In this document: piece by piece, positions 1-8,761 of the stretch
Numbering within the stretch: the stretch's first letter is position 1
How the letters are laid out: each line of letters opens with the position of its first letter
From: Verrucomicrobiales bacterium
Lineage (GTDB): Bacteria > Verrucomicrobiota > Verrucomicrobiia > Verrucomicrobiales > DEV007
Reading direction: 5' to 3'
DNA length: 64,000 nt
Assembly: GCA_029213065.1 (NCBI GenBank)
Contig: JARGPH010000005.1
Location: 131,429-195,428, forward strand
Program-made: the position numbers and the translations under genes
The notes under the pieces: generated by a model
Told to the model about the DNA's origin: nothing
Seen by the model: the letters and a program-made list of their open reading frames with translations, nothing else
Databases searched by the model: none

Positions 1-864
1 CAGGGGCTGGATCCGACTTGGGGGCCGACGATGGACACTCTCCGTCAGCCGCCCCAGAATGGTAAGCGGGATCATCGTTGGCGCAGTGACTCACCGGTTC
101 GCCCCATTCGTTTCAGTCCTCCCGAGACAGTAGATGATTCAAGCGTCCAGCTTCACCTGGGCCATCGGATCGCCAAACGACTTCTCTCCCGATTCCTATC
201 ACAGGGATTCGTGCATCATGACATGTCGCGGGCGTGCCTCGGGCAATCAGACGATGCGATTCCCAGGGTTGTTCTGTTGGGCCGACTCGGGCTATTTGGA
301 AAAGGGGCGACGCGGCTTCATGAAGAGATCCTTACGATCACAGCCCGCTGGGAACCGCCTGCGAAACGAGGTGATAATCCGTTGAAGGCATACGCCCGTG
401 AAGCCGAGACTCGGACCATGGAGATTCTCGAAAATGCTCTGCTTTCAGGCCAGAGCAATATACCAGAGGATGTTCAGTCGCAGCTCCTGGGTTCTATTGG
501 GACCGATGTTGAAGATCTTCGTCTCCTGCTCGATGCCCGGTCTGCTGACGCGGAAAAAGCAGCTCGCCTCCGCCTCGCCGAGCGTGCTGAGATTGAAGCC
601 AAAGCAATAGAGGATGTGCTTACCGCCCAGAAAAAACGGGTGGAGGCGACCTTGAATCGCTCTGCCGATGATGGCCAGCTGCTCCTGTTTGATGACGACG
701 AAAAGCGTCAGTTGGAACAGGACCGGCGCTATTGGCGCCAGTGGTTGGAAGGTGTGGATCAGGATCTCATTGATGAGCCCGCCCGCATTCGTGAATTTTA
801 TGAAATCCAGACGGCTCGGGTTGAACCCGTCGGGCTCGTCTATCTCTGGCCTGCAAACTCGTGA
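1..864 (+). CDS. drmD: DISARM SNF2-type helicase DrmD, C-terminal part only (5' end outside window)
   Basis: The frame is open from the first base, so this is the last 287 residues of a gene that starts left of the window; the ATG at 31 is probably internal. The ending (ARVEPVGLVYLWP) and the stretch with SQGFVHHDMSRACLG resemble the C-terminal part of class 1 DISARM DrmD proteins as I remember them. The helicase motor itself lies outside the window. A charged, probably helical region covers the last ~120 residues. The stop overlaps the GTG start of the next gene (GTGA), which indicates translational coupling. DrmD is a putative DNA translocase of class 1 DISARM. The identification rests on recalled family sequence plus the DISARM genes downstream. 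Confidence 0.8.
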   Translation, partial: QGLDPTWGPTMDTLRQPPQNGKRDHRWRSDSPVRPIRFSPPETVDDSSVQLHLGHRIAKRLLSRFLSQGFVHHDMSRACLGQSDDAIPRVVLLGRLGLFGKGATRLHEEILTITARWEPPAKRGDNPLKAYAREAETRTMEILENALLSGQSNIPEDVQSQLLGSIGTDVEDLRLLLDARSADAEKAARLRLAERAEIEAKAIEDVLTAQKKRVEATLNRSADDGQLLLFDDDEKRQLEQDRRYWRQWLEGVDQDLIDEPARIREFYEIQTARVEPVGLVYLWPANS

Positions 865-2093
865 AAAGTCTAATCAACATCACCGATGCAGACATTGTCG
901 CTGCTATCGACGCAGCGAATATGCGGGTCGTTCTGCTTACTCCGGGCCTTTCGAAAGAAGTCGCAGAAGCGATTGCCCGGGCGTGGAACCGGCTTCATCC
1001 GGAAAGTGTATCCGTGATCGTTGATACCGACCCGGAAGTCTGTCGAATGGGGTATGGAACTATTGAAGCGATCAAGATTGCTCAGCTCGCTGCATCAGAA
1101 CATGGCCAATTGGTTGCGCATCAGCCGGGTATTAGGCTCGGGGTTTTAATGGCAGATCAAAATACGCTGATTTTCTCACCGGCTCCGCACCTGATCGAGG
1201 CGGGATCAGATAATCCCGAACACCCCAACGGAATCATTTTGCACGCGCCACCGGAGACGCTCGCCGATGACCTGGGAGCAGGGGAGGACTCTGTGGCTTC
1301 CCGAACCATCGGATTGGAGAAGATTGATGAAGATCGGGTGAAAGCGATCGCAGCTGATCTCGAGGAGAATCCGCCGCAGAAGTTTGATATCGCTCGTATC
1401 CAGCGCGTCTTTAACGCGAAGCTCGAGTTCGTCGAATTTGAGCTGGAGGGCTGTTACATTTCGAGACACTCCGTTCAGATCCCTTCTGACCTGGTTGGTC
1501 TTGCTCAGAAAGATCCGGCGACCAAAAACAAATTTCGCAGCACGTTTCGACTCATTGAAAAAGACGATGTCATCGATTCCAAGGGCAAGATCTCCGAGAA
1601 GTCTCTCTTAGCGGAAAGAACGCGAATCACTCGGAAATTTCTGGTTCCACTGAAAGACCACGGCGTGGTAATCCTTCGATCGAATAAGGAAGCCTTCCAG
1701 GAAGAACTCAAGTCGCTCGAGCAAATGGTGGAATCCTTTCAGACAGCGCTCTCTGCGAAGCTCGAGAAAATCTTCAATGATAATGCCAAGCGACTTACCA
1801 AAGCATTGTTCCCCTCGGTTGTGAAAAATCCCCCTGAACGATGGATTCGTTTCCTGGGTGCGAACCCTAAGCCGCCTGAGATTAAGGTAGCGCTATTTGA
1901 TGATTTATTGGAATCCTTTGGCGATCCCGAACAACTCATCCGGGCAATGCGGGTAGTAGTCAAATTCAAGGGAGTTACCTATGAGTCTCTCAAGAATGAT
2001 GACTTCAAGGGAAAAGCGGCAGCGGCATTTCCCAATCTCAAACTTCACGATGAATTCGGCGCTGCTCGCGGAGAGCAACCGGAACTTTTTTGA
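861..2093 (+). CDS. DISARM-operon protein of unknown function, PLD-fold-like N-terminus
   Basis: 410 aa, with a GTG start overlapping the drmD stop by 4 nt and a stop overlapping the drmMI ATG by 1 nt. The first ~120 residues alternate strands and helices as in a phospholipase-D half (RVVLLTPGL, then VSVIVDTDPEVCRMGYG, then LGVLMADQNTLIFSPAP). The last segment sits where a PLD protein would carry HxK...D...GS.N, but no HxK is present, so the fold may be a non-catalytic relative. The rest is charged and helical (KSLEQMVESFQTALSAKLEK). It is not one of the five named class 1 DISARM proteins. I recall similar proteins between drmD and the methylase in other genomes, so it may be a regular companion; that is memory, not a search. 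Function unknown. Confidence 0.85.
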   Translation: MKSLINITDADIVAAIDAANMRVVLLTPGLSKEVAEAIARAWNRLHPESVSVIVDTDPEVCRMGYGTIEAIKIAQLAASEHGQLVAHQPGIRLGVLMADQNTLIFSPAPHLIEAGSDNPEHPNGIILHAPPETLADDLGAGEDSVASRTIGLEKIDEDRVKAIAADLEENPPQKFDIARIQRVFNAKLEFVEFELEGCYISRHSVQIPSDLVGLAQKDPATKNKFRSTFRLIEKDDVIDSKGKISEKSLLAERTRITRKFLVPLKDHGVVILRSNKEAFQEELKSLEQMVESFQTALSAKLEKIFNDNAKRLTKALFPSVVKNPPERWIRFLGANPKPPEIKVALFDDLLESFGDPEQLIRAMRVVVKFKGVTYESLKNDDFKGKAAAAFPNLKLHDEFGAARGEQPELF

Positions 2094-5000
2094 TGGCCAC
2101 TTCAAACGACACCAAACGCTCTATCGAAGCGCACAAACGCTGGCTTGGTTATCTCCAGCCAGATGGCCTCGTCGTGTCTGCGGCAGCGCTGGTGGACAAG
2201 GGGCACTATTACCAGCAGGCCCAGCGCGAGCGACAGCTTGAGTTCATCGATCATCTCGAAGCTCACCAGAAATACGATGAGGAGGAGGGCATCGTCGAGA
2301 TCGTCGATTTCAAAACACTGGCGACCGAGTTTCTCGAGTGGCCTGAGCAGGAATGGGTCGATGCCGATGATTTGGGCGACGACTACCATGTTCATCTCCG
2401 GGAATGTCAGGAGACCTTGAGCCCGACCGCCGCGCTTCGCTGGCCGCGAGGAAAGGATCTGGATGACAACATACCACCCTATCAACTCCTCATTCAGGAG
2501 TATGACGGAGATTTCGACGAAGCCTACGAGGTCGTCAAAAATACCTGGTCTACCAGCGCGACTCATCGTCTTGAGCGATTGCTGCATGAAACCGGAATTT
2601 CCATCGGATTGTTAGTTTCGAAAACCCACCTTCGAGTGGTCTATGCCCCGGTGGGTGAGAATGCAGGTAGCCTGACCTTTCATTTCGCTGACATGCTCGA
2701 GACGATGGGGCGGCCGATCCTTGGTGCCTTTGATCTCCTCCTCGGGATCGAGATGCTCTTTATTGGGGAAGAGTCCGAGCAGTTGCCTGCCCTGCTCAAA
2801 TACAGCCGGGAGGTCCAAGCCAACGTTTCCATCGAGCTGGCTCGCCAGGTGCTCGATGGTCTCTACGATCTTGTCCGTGGCACCCAGGCAGCTGATGCCC
2901 GCACCGGCGGTGAGTTGCTCCGATACCAACTCGAGACGAATCCCAACCTGATCTACGAAGGCCAGCTCAATGTCCTGATGCGGATCGTCTTCCTGCTTTT
3001 TGCTGAGGATAGAGGACTGATGCCGAACAGTGATCTCTACAATCAGCATTACTCCGTCCATGCCCTCTATGAGAGGCTCCGACAGGATCAGGCGATTCAT
3101 CATGATACGATGGACGAGCGCTATGGCGCGTGGGCTCAGTTGCTTGCATTGTTCCGGCTCGTTTTTGACGGGCACAGGCATCGTGACCTTAGGCTTCCGG
3201 CTCGTTATGGCTATCTCTTTGATCCTGATCGGTTTCCTTTCCTCGAGGGGCGGGCGATTGATCCAGAGACAGAAAAGGAAGTCGACCTCAGTATTCCTTT
3301 GATTGGCGATGGCACTCTCTTTCGCCTTTTGCAGGGACTTCTTTTCCTCAACGGGGAGCGGATCTCTTACCGGACCCTCGATGTCGAGCAGATCGGTTCG
3401 GTCTATGAAACGATGATGGGATTCGAGCTGGCCCGGGCTGTAGGTCAGACCATCGCGATCCGCCCGCAGAAAAAGCATGGCGCGGCTGTGAATTTGAATC
3501 TCGATCACCTTCTCGCACTGCCTGCCAAAGGCACCGAGAACCGACACAAATTTTTCACTCAGGAAACCGGTCGAAAGTTTTCCGTAAAACGACTCAAAGA
3601 GTTCAATGACGCTAAGACGGTGGAGGAATTGCTTGTTGTATTTCAGGGCGCTACGGCAAACAGCGACGTCATCGCCCGGAATGCCACTCCGCACTTGGCG
3701 CAGCCGGGGGCATTGCTGCTTCAGCCCAACGATGCGCGGCGAAAATCCGGCTCCCACTACACTCCGCGCAAGCTTACTGAGCCTATCGTGCGGAAAGCGC
3801 TGGAGCCGGTTCTTGCCAATCTTACAAGGGACGAAACGGAGTCGATTCAACAGGGTGCAGTCACTGACTCAACAGGGTTAGATGAAGGAGGGGGCCTGTC
3901 GACGGAGTCCAAGGTGCCTTTCCCCGGCCAGATTTTGGGGCTCAAAGTCTGCGACCCTGCAGTGGGGTCGGGTGCCTTCCTCGTCGAAGCTTGTCGTCAG
4001 CTTGGCGACGAACTCGTCAAAGCCTGGGCCGTTCATGGTGGAAAGCCCGTTATTCCAGTTGACGAAGACGAGGTGCTTCACGCCCGCCGACTGGTTGCGC
4101 AGCGCTGTCTCTACGGTGTCGACCGCAACCCCATGGCAGCTGACCTCGCCAAGCTCTCTCTTTGGCTCGCGACACTCGCCAAAGACCATCCTTTTACTTT
4201 TCTTGCCCACGCCATCCGTTCGGGAGACTCACTCGTGGGGCTCAGTAAGAAGCAGATTCTTGCTTTTCATTGGGACCTTAACCACACCTCTGCCAAACAG
4301 CGGGTGTTTGGCCAGGATCAGCTCGAAAAGAAGATCAAGAGCGCCCTCGCCTACCGCCAGGAAATCCTCGACGCCGGAGACCTCGTCCTGCCCGAGATGA
4401 AAGCCGCGCAACTCCGGCTCGCCGAGGAGGAAGTCGACAAAGTGCGGCGCGCTGGAGATCTCGCCGTGTTAGGATTCTTCTCGGGGTCGAAACCAAAGGA
4501 GCGCCAAGAGGCTCGCGACAACCTTCTAGAACGGTGGCTCAAAGCGACAGATCAATCGGGATCGGAGGAGAGCCTGCGTGAAGGGATCGCGCTCAAGGAC
4601 GAAATTCGCTTAGCCCGAGAATCCGAGAAACCTGTCTTTCCCTTTCACTGGGAAGTGGAGTTTCCAGAAGTTTTTGAGCGGAAAAATCCAGGCTTCGATT
4701 CGTTCGTGGGCAACCCTCCTTTCGCCGGAAAAAACAACTTGGCCGGAGGAAATCGATCGGGTTTTCTCGACTGGCTAAAAACGATACACGAAGAGTCACA
4801 CGGGAACTCGGACTTGGTAGCTCATTTTTTTAGGCGAGCATTCACGCTCATCCACAATGACGGCACGCTGGGACTCATCGCCACAAATACAATTGGCCAA
4901 GGCGACACACGCGCAACTGGACTCCGCTGGATTCGGGCGAAAGGGGGAACAATTTATGGAGCCATTCGAAGGAAGAGTTGGCCTGGGGAAGCCGCCGTTG

Positions 5001-6673
5001 TTGTAAGTGTTGTTTGGTGTTCAAAATCCGAGAGACCACCATCAAGCCACCTCGACGGAAGCCCAGTCGACAAAATTACTGCCTACCTATTTCACGCTGG
5101 GGGAGACGAGAACGCAAAGGTTTTACAGGAGAATTTGGGCTCGGCATTTGTCGGAAATTTCGTGCTCGGGCAAGGATTTACATTCGACGATAAGAACTCG
5201 TCAGGTGAGGCCAACACTATCGCAGACTACCACAGGCTCACTCAAGCCAACCCCAAAAACTCCGAGAGAATATTTCAGTATATAAACGGGCAGGAAGTCA
5301 ACTCCACGCCAAATCATAAACCTTGCAGATTCATCATAAACTTCGGATCAATGACTGAGAAAGAGGCGAGCCATTGGCCTGACTTACTCAATATTGTCCG
5401 CGAAAAAGTTAGGCCGAACCGCCTCAATCAGGGATCCATAGTGAATCCTGAACGCTGGTGGATGTTCGCACGAAGCGCAGCAGATTTATACACCGCTGTC
5501 GAAGGGCACAGCAGAGTCATCGTTAGGGCGCTCACTAGCACAAATTTCTTCACATTTACGTTCTTGCCGACCGGCATCGTTTACGACCAAACGCTGATCG
5601 TATTCGCTTTTGAATCCAACTCTGCGCTCAGTATTCTGCTTTCCCGGTGCCACGAAGGTTGGACACTCCTTCAGGGCGGAACAATGAAGGATGATCCCCG
5701 CTACAACGTCGAGGATTGCTTCAAAACTTTCCCTTTTCCTTTGGCCTGGGAATCCAATGCCCACTTGGAAGAAATCGGCCGCGAGTATTACGACTACCGC
5801 GCCGAGCTAATGGTGCGCAACGACGAGGGGCTGACCAAGACCTACAACCGCTTCCACGACCCCGGCGAGACCTCGCCCGAGATCCACAAAATGCGGCTTC
5901 TGCACGCCGCCATGGATCGCGCCGTCCTCGACGCCTACGGCTGGACGGACGTCCCCACCGACTGCGAGTTCATCCCCGACTTCACCGAGGAGGACGACGA
6001 CGGCAACGAGATCCCCAAAAACATCCGCTACCGCTGGCCCGACGAAGTCCGCGATGACGTCCTCGCCCGCCTCCTCGCCCTTAACTCCGAGCGCTACGAG
6101 CAGGAAGTCAACGCCGGCCTCCACTCTAAAAGCACGAAAAAGAAATCGACACGGAAGGTTGCTAAGAAAACCACGAGAAAAGTCGGGGAGACTACCTTTG
6201 ACCCTGGGGTTCCATTTCCAGAAGAGACTCGAATTGCAGCAAGCTCTCCCTCTCTTTATGCAATGAACTTTATAACTGCCGTCATTTCAGAGGCGGGTGG
6301 TTCGTTGGAGTGGACGAGATTACGAGATTCTTTTGTTCTCGCGACAACTCCGGGATTACTTCGAAAGTTTTCACTCGCAGAAGAAGTTGATAGAGTGACG
6401 CAATGGGAGTCTGCGTGGAATGAGACCGCTGCATCCGATTTATTGGTGCCCTCGCTTTTGACATTATTGCAGAGCCCAACCCTGCAACGCGACCCTCTCA
6501 GTTCCGACAAGAAGTTTGAGTTGATGGACGGCCCAGTTGAACCAGCCACAGCGCATGTGAGATTTGATGCCTGGCTCTCATTGACAGTCGCGTCTCGACT
6601 GACTTCGGTCGATGTGGATTCACTTGTTATCAACGCTCTGGATCGAGAGATAGAAATTAAATTGCCGATCTGA
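2093..6673 (+). CDS. drmMI: DISARM adenine-specific DNA methyltransferase DrmMI
   Basis: 1526 aa; ATG at 2093 overlapping the upstream TGA (TGATG). Predicted to place N6-methyladenine on host DNA so that DISARM spares it. Methylase motif I lies near residue 620 (VCDPAVGSGAFLVEAC) and the catalytic NPPF motif near residue 873 (SFVGNPPFAGKN), in the order of Eco57I/PglX-like gamma-class enzymes. The ~600-residue N-terminal part is large, and a Lys/Thr-rich linker (KKKSTRKVAKKTTRKV) precedes a C-terminal domain of ~170 aa. Composition changes abruptly: ~4730-5700 is comparatively AT-rich, ~5760-6120 is strongly GC-rich with C in most third positions, and the tail is AT-richer again, suggesting exchange of specificity segments. 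BREX PglX is the main alternative by size, but no BREX partners are present. Confidence 0.9.
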   Translation: MATSNDTKRSIEAHKRWLGYLQPDGLVVSAAALVDKGHYYQQAQRERQLEFIDHLEAHQKYDEEEGIVEIVDFKTLATEFLEWPEQEWVDADDLGDDYHVHLRECQETLSPTAALRWPRGKDLDDNIPPYQLLIQEYDGDFDEAYEVVKNTWSTSATHRLERLLHETGISIGLLVSKTHLRVVYAPVGENAGSLTFHFADMLETMGRPILGAFDLLLGIEMLFIGEESEQLPALLKYSREVQANVSIELARQVLDGLYDLVRGTQAADARTGGELLRYQLETNPNLIYEGQLNVLMRIVFLLFAEDRGLMPNSDLYNQHYSVHALYERLRQDQAIHHDTMDERYGAWAQLLALFRLVFDGHRHRDLRLPARYGYLFDPDRFPFLEGRAIDPETEKEVDLSIPLIGDGTLFRLLQGLLFLNGERISYRTLDVEQIGSVYETMMGFELARAVGQTIAIRPQKKHGAAVNLNLDHLLALPAKGTENRHKFFTQETGRKFSVKRLKEFNDAKTVEELLVVFQGATANSDVIARNATPHLAQPGALLLQPNDARRKSGSHYTPRKLTEPIVRKALEPVLANLTRDETESIQQGAVTDSTGLDEGGGLSTESKVPFPGQILGLKVCDPAVGSGAFLVEACRQLGDELVKAWAVHGGKPVIPVDEDEVLHARRLVAQRCLYGVDRNPMAADLAKLSLWLATLAKDHPFTFLAHAIRSGDSLVGLSKKQILAFHWDLNHTSAKQRVFGQDQLEKKIKSALAYRQEILDAGDLVLPEMKAAQLRLAEEEVDKVRRAGDLAVLGFFSGSKPKERQEARDNLLERWLKATDQSGSEESLREGIALKDEIRLARESEKPVFPFHWEVEFPEVFERKNPGFDSFVGNPPFAGKNNLAGGNRSGFLDWLKTIHEESHGNSDLVAHFFRRAFTLIHNDGTLGLIATNTIGQGDTRATGLRWIRAKGGTIYGAIRRKSWPGEAAVVVSVVWCSKSERPPSSHLDGSPVDKITAYLFHAGGDENAKVLQENLGSAFVGNFVLGQGFTFDDKNSSGEANTIADYHRLTQANPKNSERIFQYINGQEVNSTPNHKPCRFIINFGSMTEKEASHWPDLLNIVREKVRPNRLNQGSIVNPERWWMFARSAADLYTAVEGHSRVIVRALTSTNFFTFTFLPTGIVYDQTLIVFAFESNSALSILLSRCHEGWTLLQGGTMKDDPRYNVEDCFKTFPFPLAWESNAHLEEIGREYYDYRAELMVRNDEGLTKTYNRFHDPGETSPEIHKMRLLHAAMDRAVLDAYGWTDVPTDCEFIPDFTEEDDDGNEIPKNIRYRWPDEVRDDVLARLLALNSERYEQEVNAGLHSKSTKKKSTRKVAKKTTRKVGETTFDPGVPFPEETRIAASSPSLYAMNFITAVISEAGGSLEWTRLRDSFVLATTPGLLRKFSLAEEVDRVTQWESAWNETAASDLLVPSLLTLLQSPTLQRDPLSSDKKFELMDGPVEPATAHVRFDAWLSLTVASRLTSVDVDSLVINALDREIEIKLPI

Positions 6674-6681
6674 GTAACATT

Positions 6682-8736
6682 ATGGCTTCAACAAATCTTG
6701 ATCTCTTTCCGACTGCTGAAGGTTCGACGTCGAAACTCGCAACCCTCACTCCTCTTACGAGCCGGGAGATTCCCGCGCTCTGGGTGAAAACGATGGCGGT
6801 CTATCGAGAATGGCAGCCGAGTAAGGATACTGAGATGCGCGTGTTTTACCTTCGGCGTGGCTTGAATATTCTGTGGGCTGATCCCGCCATCGGAGCCAGT
6901 GCAGACAATCGTCTGGGAGGTCATGGTGCAGGTAAGTCTACTTTTTGCCGTCTCTTGCGTCATCTTGTATGTGAATCCAAAGCTGGCACCGGTGAGTTCC
7001 TCGACGAATTCCGAAGTCATTTCAGAAGCGGATGGGTCGTGGGCGAGGTTATTGTTGATCAGAAACCGTGGGTAGTGGGTCGTCCTTTGGGTGGCGCGGG
7101 CCACCACTCATTCGCTTTTCAGTCTGAGTTCAAAGACTTTGAGTTTCCAGAGAATCCTCCTCGGCAAGGATTTGCGGAATATCAACTGGCGATTCAGAAT
7201 GCGGTTTTCCGTGGTGAGGATAATATGAAGCTTCCAGAGTCGAAGAAGCGACTCACATGGGAAAAAATGCTGCCGTGGTTTACTCGGGATCAGGAAGCGC
7301 ATTACAGTGGACTTCTTGAATGGCGTCACAAAGACAGTGATCATGACAGCCCCTCTGTTTCACACGAGGATAGAGGGCACATTGTCAGGATGGTCCTTGG
7401 AATAATGGACAGCGAAGAGAAAAAACTTCTTTCTAGATTATCCACCGCTTCAAAGGAGCACGAGCGTCTCATTCGTGAACGACCTCAGGAGGAGCGAGTC
7501 GTGCTGCAAGATCGGAATAGACTCTCGCTGGCATTGGGTGGAATGGAGGTCGTTGGGGAGGAATTACCGGTCCTTCAATATGCTGTTACAAGGAAAGTCG
7601 ATGAATTAAAAGGTCAGGTGAATCTCACACCAGCGAGGGAGCGCCACAAGACTGAGGCTAAAATATTGGAGGCAAAAGTCGATTCTGCTCGATTCTCTTA
7701 TACCGTAGCCACCTCACAACTCGAATCAGTCGAAGACCAGATTCGATTGGAAAAGGCTCGGCTCTCGGGAACGAAACCAGCACCGAAACGGAAAAAAGAA
7801 TACGACCCTCATATAGCCGCGTTAAATATGCTCGGACCTTTTCCGGGCTATTGTTCACACGAAATGACACGGGAATGGAAGAAAACGTGTCCCATTGCTC
7901 ATGAGCGCGAGGCAGATGACGTAACTGAAGAGACCGAGGAATTCAAAGAAGAGAGTGAGAAGAAATCCAGTGAGATTGTGGAACTGGAAAAAAGACTGAC
8001 GTCGCTCAAGAAACAGGTCGAGGCCAGGAGAGTCCCGCTCGAAAACGCCACGAAAGCTCTCGACAATCTTCGGCAAGCGCACCAGATCGAGATTGCTGAA
8101 CTTTCAAGGCCCGGGAAGGAAGCTGCCGCAATCGAATCACTTCATACCTCTTTCGTGGAATCTGAAAAAGCGCTGAAAGACTGGGATACCGAAATCGGTT
8201 TCCAGGCACAGGAGAAAAAGAATATTGAGCTGGAACTTAGTGATCAAGTGAAACAGCACGACAAAGCTATCGAGAAATTCGAGCAAATCTTCAACGAAAT
8301 AGCGAAGCGTCTCGTGAGTAAAAAAGCCTCGGGTAAGGTCGGTTTCAAAGGGAAATCAATCAGCCCTGAACTCTTCCTCAGAGGGAAACGTAACAGCGCG
8401 GCGCTCAAACTCGCAAAGTGGCTCGCGTTCGATCTCACATCACTCGTCTACGGAGCAGTTCACGAAAAATCACTGCACCCGAGATTCCTGGTTCACGACA
8501 GTCCTCGTGAAGCTGACCTTGCCAACAATATCTATGCAGAACTTTTCCGAATTGTGCATGAACTGGAAAATTGTTTACAGTCTGAAGACGGGTATCCGGC
8601 TTTCCAGTATTTCGTTACTACGACTGAAGGGCCACCGAGTGAGCTAAGAAAGAAGCCATGGTTGCTGCAACCTATCCTCAGCTCAGCTTCAGGGGAAACG
8701 AGGCTTCTCGGAATTGATCTTGATGCGGACGAATAA
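6682..8736 (+). CDS. SMC/Rad50-like coiled-coil ATPase embedded in the DISARM operon
   Basis: 684 aa, starting 8 nt after drmMI. A P-loop lies near residue 80 (GGHGAGKST). Two long charged, heptad-like stretches run from about 225 to 375 and about 405 to 545. A Cys pair (CSHEMTREWKKTC) sits between the arms, where Rad50-type proteins carry a hook. Near the C-terminus LRGKRNSAALKLAKWLAFDL could be the ABC signature region and RFLVHDSPREADL a Walker B-like segment, as in SMC-like defence ATPases. Likely role: an ATP-driven DNA-binding or clamp-like module, perhaps sensing DNA ends. It is not a standard DISARM gene. A second start choice is unlikely because ATG 6682 is close to the previous stop. 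The fold call is good; the function is inference. Confidence 0.85.
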   Translation: MASTNLDLFPTAEGSTSKLATLTPLTSREIPALWVKTMAVYREWQPSKDTEMRVFYLRRGLNILWADPAIGASADNRLGGHGAGKSTFCRLLRHLVCESKAGTGEFLDEFRSHFRSGWVVGEVIVDQKPWVVGRPLGGAGHHSFAFQSEFKDFEFPENPPRQGFAEYQLAIQNAVFRGEDNMKLPESKKRLTWEKMLPWFTRDQEAHYSGLLEWRHKDSDHDSPSVSHEDRGHIVRMVLGIMDSEEKKLLSRLSTASKEHERLIRERPQEERVVLQDRNRLSLALGGMEVVGEELPVLQYAVTRKVDELKGQVNLTPARERHKTEAKILEAKVDSARFSYTVATSQLESVEDQIRLEKARLSGTKPAPKRKKEYDPHIAALNMLGPFPGYCSHEMTREWKKTCPIAHEREADDVTEETEEFKEESEKKSSEIVELEKRLTSLKKQVEARRVPLENATKALDNLRQAHQIEIAELSRPGKEAAAIESLHTSFVESEKALKDWDTEIGFQAQEKKNIELELSDQVKQHDKAIEKFEQIFNEIAKRLVSKKASGKVGFKGKSISPELFLRGKRNSAALKLAKWLAFDLTSLVYGAVHEKSLHPRFLVHDSPREADLANNIYAELFRIVHELENCLQSEDGYPAFQYFVTTTEGPPSELRKKPWLLQPILSSASGETRLLGIDLDADE

Positions 8737-8761
8737 AGCATCCCTGAACTTACCAATCGTC

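Noticed and set aside
2612-3850. 412-aa minus-strand frame inside the methylase gene
   Set aside because: It is the complement of a clearly coding methylase region; its sequence has no family features and no gene-start context.
2093-6673. BREX system based on a PglX-like methylase
   Set aside because: No PglZ, BrxA, BrxB, BrxC or BrxL gene is nearby, while drmA, drmB and drmC follow directly.
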